64,000 nt of DNA from Jongsikchunia kroppenstedtii DSM 45133 (GTDB lineage: Bacteria > Actinomycetota > Actinomycetes > Mycobacteriales > Mycobacteriaceae). The translations under genes and the position numbers were made by a program. A model generated the notes under the pieces. The model was not told where the DNA came from. It did no database searches and saw only the letters and a program-made list of their open reading frames with translations. Below, piece by piece: positions 59,272 to 64,000 of the stretch (the stretch's first letter is position 1; each line of letters begins with the position of its first letter). The DNA lies in contig NZ_AQYG01000035.1 in the NCBI RefSeq assembly GCF_000380485.1, positions 1 to 64,000 on the forward strand. The letters run 5' to 3'.

Positions 59272-59277
59272 GGAGTC

Positions 59278-59631
59278 ATGACCGAAATCGCGACTGTGCA
59301 GCGCATCATCGTCTCCGTGACCAATATCGACGCGGCCCTGGGCCTCTACGTCGGTGTCCTCGGACTGGAGATCAGGCATCGGTCTCCTGGGTTCGCCTGG
59401 CTGAAGACTGGGGACGATGTGGAGTTGATGCTGCACGAGCGCCCGGCTGTGCCCTCTGACACCGCCGTCGCCGTGGGATTCGCGATCAGTGCACTCGATG
59501 ACAAGGTCGCTCGCTGTGTAGCCGTGGGCGGGAGCGTCGTGGATGCTCCCGAGAAGCGGGAGTGGGGCGAGCGCATGGCCGTGATCCGGGACGTTGACGG
59601 CCATCTCGTGTGCCTGAGCGAGCGCGGATGA
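59278..59631 (+). CDS. VOC-family (glyoxalase/dioxygenase fold) protein
   Basis: 117 aa. Two beta-alpha-beta-beta-beta units: IIVSVTNIDAALGLYVGVLG, LEIRHRSPGFAWLKTGDDVE and VGFAISALDDKVARCVAVGG followed by VIRDVDGHLVCLSE. Metal-site candidates are H in ELMLHERP and E in LSERG. Glyoxalase-like or antibiotic-binding protein; no specific role. Leaderless start after a palindrome. Its TGA overlaps the next ATG (ATGA), so it is co-translated with the MarR gene. Confidence 0.87.
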   Translation: MTEIATVQRIIVSVTNIDAALGLYVGVLGLEIRHRSPGFAWLKTGDDVELMLHERPAVPSDTAVAVGFAISALDDKVARCVAVGGSVVDAPEKREWGERMAVIRDVDGHLVCLSERG

Positions 59632-60068
59632 CGTCGGCGAGACGTCTGACCGAGCTGGTCGATGAGGTCTTCCGGCTCTCCGACGCCTTCGCACGCGCCG
59701 GCGACACCATCGTCGCCGACGAAGGGCTCACGGCTTCGCGGTGGCTCACACTCGGCGCCGTCGCGCATGAATCCCTCAGCGTCGCAGCGATTGCTAGACG
59801 ACGAGGTATGCGTCGACAGTCCGCCAACGAGTCGGTCGCCCATCTGGAGGCTGCCGGGCTCGTCCGACGCGAGCCCGATCCCGCCGACGCCAGAGCTCCA
59901 TTGGTTCACCTCACGGAAGAAGGCCGTCGCACGCTCGACCGCATACGCCCGCGACGTCTTGCCTGGGCCACTCAGACCTCTTCCGTGGTGACGGAGGGGG
60001 AGTTATCGACGGCTGTCGACGTGCTCCGACGTCTGCGGGCAACCCTGGAAGCCGACGTGCCACAGTGA
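59628..60068 (+). CDS. MarR-family transcriptional regulator
   Basis: 146 aa. Winged helix: LTASRWLTLGAVAHESLSVA, AIARRRGMRRQSANESVAHL and EAAGLVRREPDPADARAPLV with HLTEEGRRTLDRI. Starts by ATGA overlap with the VOC gene, so they form one operon. It may have replaced the decayed HxlR protein as controller of the VOC gene, which is inference. Confidence 0.92.
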   Translation: MTSARRLTELVDEVFRLSDAFARAGDTIVADEGLTASRWLTLGAVAHESLSVAAIARRRGMRRQSANESVAHLEAAGLVRREPDPADARAPLVHLTEEGRRTLDRIRPRRLAWATQTSSVVTEGELSTAVDVLRRLRATLEADVPQ

Positions 60069-60107
60069 GTGCGATCGGCGGGCGACTGCATGCGGTAGGA
60101 ATGTGTC

Positions 60108-60500
60108 ATGAGTCCTGCATTCGACGACGTTTACCGGCAGAAGTATCTCCTTTTGACGACCTTCACCAAGGATGGCCGCCCCAAGCCGACACCCGTGTGG
60201 GGCGTACCGGACGGCGACAAGCTCTTGATCATCACCGACCGGGGATCATGGAAGACCAAGCGCATCAACAACACACCACGCATCACGATTCAGAAATGCG
60301 GGATCTTTGGCAAGGTCAAGGGTGAGCCGGTGGAGGCGCGGGCACGGATGCTCCCCGAATCGGACACTCGCCGGGTGTTCGACAAGATCGTCAAGAGGTA
60401 CTGGCATCACGCGATCTACTTCGTCCCGCAGGCGATCCTCCGCGGCGGTATCGACAAGGTGCACGCAGCGATCGAGGTCGAGGCTGTCGACGCTGCGTAG
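60108..60500 (+). CDS. PPOX-class F420-dependent oxidoreductase
   Basis: 130 aa split-barrel flavin/deazaflavin protein: YLLLTTFTKDGRPKPTPVWG, DKLLIITDRGSWKTKRINNT and PRITIQKCGIFGKVKGEPVE. This is the pyridoxamine 5'-phosphate oxidase-like group that uses F420 in actinobacteria; substrate unknown. It follows MarR after 39 bp and may belong to the same unit. Confidence 0.88.
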   Translation: MSPAFDDVYRQKYLLLTTFTKDGRPKPTPVWGVPDGDKLLIITDRGSWKTKRINNTPRITIQKCGIFGKVKGEPVEARARMLPESDTRRVFDKIVKRYWHHAIYFVPQAILRGGIDKVHAAIEVEAVDAA

Positions 60501-60510
60501 TCTTGGCCCT

Positions 60511-60531
60511 TCGCGAGTGTCAGGTACCTGT
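60511..60531 (+). repeat. GGTACC-centred 21-bp extragenic motif, copy 1
   Basis: The 21 bases tcgcgagtgtcaggtacctg-t match 61440-61460 at 17 of 21 positions, with the palindrome CAGGTACCTG in place of CGGGTACCCG. It lies in the 107-bp gap between the PPOX and DinB genes. Confidence 0.45.
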
Positions 60532-60607
60532 CGCCGAGTCTCAAATCTCACCGTGACGGCCGGGCGGAATCTACCGACATAGCGACACGCGCCATAGAAT
60601 GCGGGGG

Positions 60608-61327
60608 ATGACCTGGCATGTCGACGAGGATCTGCGCGGTGCGCAGTTCCGCGAGTGCGATTTGTCCGGGGCCCGCCTGGTCGGTGTCGTGATGCAGGAT
60701 GCCGTGATCGACGGGCTGATCACCAACCTCGTGGTGAACGGTGTCGATGTCACCGAATATGTCGAGGCCGAGCTCGACCGGCGTCATCCGGTGCGTGTGC
60801 TGATTCGCTCCCAGGACCCTGTCGATCTGTGCGAGGCGGCACGCCAAGTCCACGCCAGCTGGGCCACCACGATCGAACGCATCTGCCGGATACCCGGCAT
60901 CGAGCGCCGCAGCGTGAACGACGAGTGGTCGGCGGTGCAGACGTTGCGTCACCTCGTCTTCGTCCACGATTCGTGGTTCCGCCGCTGTTGCTTGGGTTCG
61001 ACAGAGCTGTTCACGCCGATGGGCATCGGGCCGGCCATCGAGCCCTACCGCGGCGCGCACGGGCTTGATCTCTCGCTCGATCCAGGCCTCGACGAGATCG
61101 TCAGTGCGCGTGATGCACAGACTGCCGAGCTTGAGGCGTGGCTCAATGAGCTCACCGCTGTCCAGCTCGCGGCGCGAGCGCCGGTGCCGGATGACGACGT
61201 CTGGCCGCCGTACGCCCGAGGCCGCACGGTGCGGCAGTGCCTTGCAACGGTGCTCAACGAAACCTTCCAGCACCACGGTTTCTGCGTCCGCGACCTCGAC
61301 CTGATCGAGCAACAAGACGCCAGGTAG
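60608..61327 (+). CDS. Pentapeptide-repeat/DinB-fold fusion protein
   Basis: 239 aa from ATG 60608; TAGAAT (60595-60600) ends 7 nt upstream, so it is probably leaderless. Residues 1-40 carry a few pentapeptide units (LRGAQFRECDLSGARLVGVV). The rest is a DinB four-helix domain: NDEWSAVQTLRHLVFVHDSW, the HDSWF helix and CLATVLNETFQHHGFCVRDL supply the three-histidine metal site (H at about 119, 123 and 228). DinB enzymes are often thiol transferases (mycothiol or bacillithiol). The architecture is a known actinobacterial one. Confidence 0.82.
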   Translation: MTWHVDEDLRGAQFRECDLSGARLVGVVMQDAVIDGLITNLVVNGVDVTEYVEAELDRRHPVRVLIRSQDPVDLCEAARQVHASWATTIERICRIPGIERRSVNDEWSAVQTLRHLVFVHDSWFRRCCLGSTELFTPMGIGPAIEPYRGAHGLDLSLDPGLDEIVSARDAQTAELEAWLNELTAVQLAARAPVPDDDVWPPYARGRTVRQCLATVLNETFQHHGFCVRDLDLIEQQDAR

Positions 61328-61698
61328 GACCAGTCTCGACGGCGCCGTCGGGCGCGTTGTTCGGCCGGCTCGACAGCGGAACGACAATGTGATTGAGATT
61401 CTTCGGGTGTGTCCCAACCCCGGCACGCGATCCCGACTGTCGCAAGTCTCGGGTACCCGTGTCGATTTTGAGCCGCAAGGGCTTGACGCAGCTTCTACAG
61501 CGGGCACCTGTGGGTCCGGGTCACTGAACACGCTGCGCGGTGGTCCGTCGTTATGCCTGAGCAACAGCCAATCTGGGAGTCGACTTCGAGTTTCGCAGGT
61601 CGTGGCCAATACCGTCTCATCTTGGTACTGAGGCCGATTTCCGGTCGGTGGGAGAGCAGCTCACCGACGCGATGGGGGGAGTTCGAGCCTGACGCCTC
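61328..61698. other. Gene-poor region with possible degraded coding DNA
   Basis: No intact gene is visible in these 371 bp. It holds the second GGTACC motif and, at about 61600-61692, a short plus-strand frame ending HLGTEADFRSVGEQLTDAMG that looks coding but has no start or upstream continuation. Together with the nearby HxlR remnant this suggests an eroded insertion or deletion site. Confidence 0.4.
61440..61460 (+). repeat. GGTACC-centred 21-bp extragenic motif, copy 2
   Basis: tcgcaagtctcgggtacccg-t, the partner of the copy at 60511-60531; four differences, two of which compensate to keep the central palindrome (CAGGTACCTG and CGGGTACCCG). Confidence 0.45.
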
Positions 61699-61983
61699 CT
61701 ATGCGGCGGCGGGCCCGTAACGGATGATCGTCGCGGTGTAGGGGCCGGCGGCGCCGGTCACCCCGTTGCCCGTAGGGATGCGTCCGTCACGTCCGACCAC
61801 CCGCGAATCGCTTGCCGGGTGATTCCACAGGCGGATCTCGTCGGCGCGAGCGACGCCGAGCTGGCTGAGCTTGCCGACGAGCTGCCGCCGGGCGTTATCG
61901 CCGTACGAGCGGTCCTTGCCGTCGGCGAAGGTCTTGTTCCAGACCACTCGTGAGCCTTCCGCGATCGTTACCTGGTAGGTCAT
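61699..61983 (-). CDS. Small hypothetical protein
   Basis: 94 aa from ATG 61983 (AGAGGAAG upstream). I do not recognise it. The opening MTYQVTIAEGSRVVWNKTFA is beta-rich, the middle DRSYGDNARRQLVGKLSQLG helical, and the end PTGNGVTGAAGPYTATIIRY beta-rich again, so a small alpha/beta fold is likely. No signal peptide or membrane segment. It is divergent from the glycosyltransferase gene. Confidence 0.6.
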   Translation of the reverse strand: MTYQVTIAEGSRVVWNKTFADGKDRSYGDNARRQLVGKLSQLGVARADEIRLWNHPASDSRVVGRDGRIPTGNGVTGAAGPYTATIIRYGPAAA

Positions 61984-62165
61984 CGGACTTCCTCTCGTCG
62001 TCGTGTGTCTGCCGATGACAAGAGTCAACCAGCCGAGCCTGTGAGGATGCGGTAGGCCCGATCGGGTGCACCTGTCAGCTAGCAGCATCCTCACAGCCGT
62101 CGATCAGAGCGGCCGACAAATCGGGCTTCATCCTGGGGTACGTAAATCCAAGGGAGAGAAGAACC

Positions 62166-64000
62166 ATGACCATTCTGGCAAATCAACGCGCGGTGCCGAC
62201 CATCGACAGCGCACCCGCACGCCGCCGGCGATCGCTACCGCGCGGGCGCGGCCCTGTTCCCTGGAGCCCGTACGCCCTGGGCGCGCTACTGCTTACCACT
62301 GCGCTGCTCTACCTTTGGAACCTGTCCACCAACGGCTATGCCAACACGTTCTACGCCGCTGCGGCACAGGCCGGTTCGCAAAGCTGGAAGGCATGGTTCT
62401 TCGGAGCCCTGGACTCGTCCAACTTCATCACCGTCGACAAGCCGCCGGCTGCGCTCTGGGTGACTGGGCTATCGGTACGGATCTTCGGCATGAACAGCTG
62501 GGCCGTCCTGGTCCCGCAGGCGTTGATGGGTGTGGCCACGGTCGCTCTCGTTTACTGCACCATGCGCCGCACCTTCACCGACGCGCGGCACGGTACGGTC
62601 GCCGGGCTGATCGCCGGCGGCATCCTCGCCTTCACCCCCGCGGCCGCGTTGATGTTCCGCTTCAACAACCCGGACGCCCTACTCGTCCTGTTGATGGTCG
62701 CCGCGGCATACGCCTTGACGCGGGCATTGAAGACCGGCTCCGGACGCTGGCTGGCCCTGGTCGGCGTCGCTCTCGGATTCGCCTTCCTGACGAAGATGCT
62801 GCAGGGCTTGCTGGTGGTGCCCGGGTACGCGCTGGCCTACCTGCTGCTGGCAAATACCGGCTGGCGCAAAAGGATCGGCCATCTCCTGATAGCCGGTGTG
62901 ACGCTGGTGGTGTCTGCGGGCTGGTTCGTCGTGGCGACCATGCTGGTGCCCGCATCCGAACGCCCCTACATCGGCGGATCGACCAATAACACTTTCATGG
63001 ACCTGGTCTTCGGTTACAACGGCGTCTCCCGCATCAGCGGTTCCACCGGTGGCGGACCGGGCGGCGGAGGCGGAACTCCCGGCAGCTCATTCGGCGGGTC
63101 GACCGGCCTAGACCGGTTGTTCAGCTCCGAGATGGGCAACGAAATCTCCTGGCTGCTGCCAGTGGCACTGCTGGCCGTGGTGTTCGCCGTCTACATGATG
63201 GTGCGCACGCTCATCTCTCGCCGCGAGCCCGCCGCCGCACGATTCACGGGGGTCTCAAGAATCGAGTCGGGTGCGGTGATCGCCTGGGGCGGTTGGTTGA
63301 TCGTGACAGGCCTAATCTTCAGCTACATGAGTGGAACCGTGCACCCGTACTACACGGTGGCGCTGGCGCCCGCGATCGCCGTCATGATCGCGCTCGGCAG
63401 CGTGTTCGCCTGGCGCTCCCGGCAACGGTACGACGGTCGAATCATGCTGGCCGCCATGATCGGCCTGGCGGCCGGGTGGTCCGTTGTCCTGATGAGCCGC
63501 AACGACTTCGGCCCGAGCTGGTGCCGGTGGCTGATCGGTGTGGCCGCTGCCTTGGCGGTGGTCGTGATCGTCATCGGCGGCACACTGCGGTGGCGGAAGG
63601 CAGTCGCGTCGGCGGCCATCGTCGGAGCGCTGGCAGGGTTCGGCGGCACGGCAGCCTTCTCGATCGCGACGGCTGTCACGGCCCACGGTGGATCGATCCC
63701 GACCGCTGTGAACACCTCGTTGTCCAGCGGTGGCGGAATGGGCGGCGGGCCCGGCCATTTCAAGCAGGGCGCAGGCCAGCAGCGCACCTCGGGGCACACT
63801 GGTCGTGGCGCCGGGCATGCGCCGCCCACTGGTCAGCCCAACGGCCAGGGAGTCGGCGGCCAGACCTCGGCCGGCAACGGTCCCGCCGGTGGGCAACCGG
63901 GCGGTCAGGGCGGCCCCGGCGAGATGTCGACCAGTTCGGCACTCACGTCGCTGCTGAAGTCGACATCGACCACCTGGGCCGCGGCCACCAACGGCGATCA
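62166..64000 (+). CDS. GT39/ArnT-like polytopic glycosyltransferase, 3' end missing
   Basis: At least 611 codons, open to the right edge. The ATG at 62166 has GGGAGAG upstream. A basic N-terminus is followed by about eleven membrane helices, starting YALGALLLTTALLYLWNLST. The GT-C motif TVDKPPAALW has D91 as likely catalytic base; GTVHPYYTVALAPAIAVMIA and SRNDFGPSW are also typical. Such enzymes use polyprenyl-phosphate sugars (often mannose) at the outer face. There are two glycine-rich outside stretches: STGGGPGGGGGTPGSSFGGS (about residue 300) and a Gly/Ser/Thr/Gln-rich region beyond residue 515. Confidence 0.9.
   Translation, partial: MTILANQRAVPTIDSAPARRRRSLPRGRGPVPWSPYALGALLLTTALLYLWNLSTNGYANTFYAAAAQAGSQSWKAWFFGALDSSNFITVDKPPAALWVTGLSVRIFGMNSWAVLVPQALMGVATVALVYCTMRRTFTDARHGTVAGLIAGGILAFTPAAALMFRFNNPDALLVLLMVAAAYALTRALKTGSGRWLALVGVALGFAFLTKMLQGLLVVPGYALAYLLLANTGWRKRIGHLLIAGVTLVVSAGWFVVATMLVPASERPYIGGSTNNTFMDLVFGYNGVSRISGSTGGGPGGGGGTPGSSFGGSTGLDRLFSSEMGNEISWLLPVALLAVVFAVYMMVRTLISRREPAAARFTGVSRIESGAVIAWGGWLIVTGLIFSYMSGTVHPYYTVALAPAIAVMIALGSVFAWRSRQRYDGRIMLAAMIGLAAGWSVVLMSRNDFGPSWCRWLIGVAAALAVVVIVIGGTLRWRKAVASAAIVGALAGFGGTAAFSIATAVTAHGGSIPTAVNTSLSSGGGMGGGPGHFKQGAGQQRTSGHTGRGAGHAPPTGQPNGQGVGGQTSAGNGPAGGQPGGQGGPGEMSTSSALTSLLKSTSTTWAAATNGD

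Noticed and set aside
59022-59324. N-terminal extension of the 130-aa ART-like protein
   Set aside because: It crosses the HxlR remnant and the VOC promoter; ATG 59021 has a properly placed -10 box.
62066-62989. 307-codon frame at the glycosyltransferase start
   Set aside because: Arg/Pro/Gly-rich shadow in another frame; the true gene begins at 62166 and stays open to the edge.

Overview
The window is high-GC actinobacterial DNA, with strongly G/C-biased third codon positions and many GTG starts. It most probably comes from the order Mycobacteriales, close to Gordonia. The left third follows the Mycobacterium tuberculosis Rv1828-Rv1854c neighbourhood: an FtsR-type MerR protein, a DUF151 nuclease-like protein, a second MerR protein, gcvP, glcB, two CBS/DUF21 membrane proteins, guaB1, gnd, a BlaR-like peptidase with BlaI, a hotdog thioesterase and ndh. 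The urease operon that lies between the thioesterase and ndh in M. tuberculosis is absent. I saw no rRNA, tRNA, CRISPR array, intact insertion sequence or prophage.

1-13.3 kb: MerR/DUF151/MerR genes, an ACT-domain protein, a tandem glycine riboswitch in front of gcvP, a membrane-anchored solute-binding protein coupled to a flavin dehydrogenase, malate synthase G, an uncharacterised protein usually labelled 3-methyladenine glycosylase, and two tandem exported glycine-zipper proteins closed by a strong terminator. 13.3-25.8 kb (mostly minus strand): the guaB1-DUF21-DUF21 operon, gnd, blaR/blaI-like genes, an apparently iron-controlled thioesterase promoter, ndh, a CGNR regulator divergent from an EamA transporter, a GNAT protein and a deazaflavin reductase-like protein.

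25.8-46 kb: glutamate decarboxylase, Amt, HtpG, a PrmC-like methyltransferase, a DUF4097 protein with a ribbon-helix-helix regulator, an acyl-CoA ligase, BluB, katG-furA, small membrane proteins, a zinc alcohol dehydrogenase, a TauE-like permease, an HxlR regulator divergent from an MFS pump, and a glycolate/lactate-type FAD oxidase divergent from pterin carbinolamine dehydratase. 46-55.4 kb: a GntR-ferredoxin-flavoprotein(HEAT) redox operon, an ECF42-type sigma factor with its DGPF protein, a lipoprotein alkaline phosphatase, an SDR, and TetR divergent from DUF4345. 55.5-64 kb is more accessory: a diverged LysA-like protein, a HAD phosphatase, a patatin-like lipase, a possible ADP-ribosyltransferase-like small protein, a decayed HxlR gene next to an intact 30-bp palindrome, VOC-MarR, an F420/PPOX enzyme, a pentapeptide-DinB protein, gene-poor DNA with a repeated GGTACC-centred motif, and a GT39-type membrane glycosyltransferase that runs off the right edge.

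Two features recur. First, about eighteen genes have a TANNNT or GANNNT -10 hexamer ending 6-8 nt before the start codon with little or no Shine-Dalgarno sequence, so they are probably leaderless; this often decided the start chosen here. Second, four convergent gene pairs overlap by their stop codons on a single CTAG or CTAA. The best leads for something undescribed are the paired exported glycine-zipper proteins, the flavoprotein-HEAT/ferredoxin operon, the structured iron-box leader in front of the thioesterase, and the compact symmetric divergent promoters. All function calls rest on reading motifs by eye; no database search was run.
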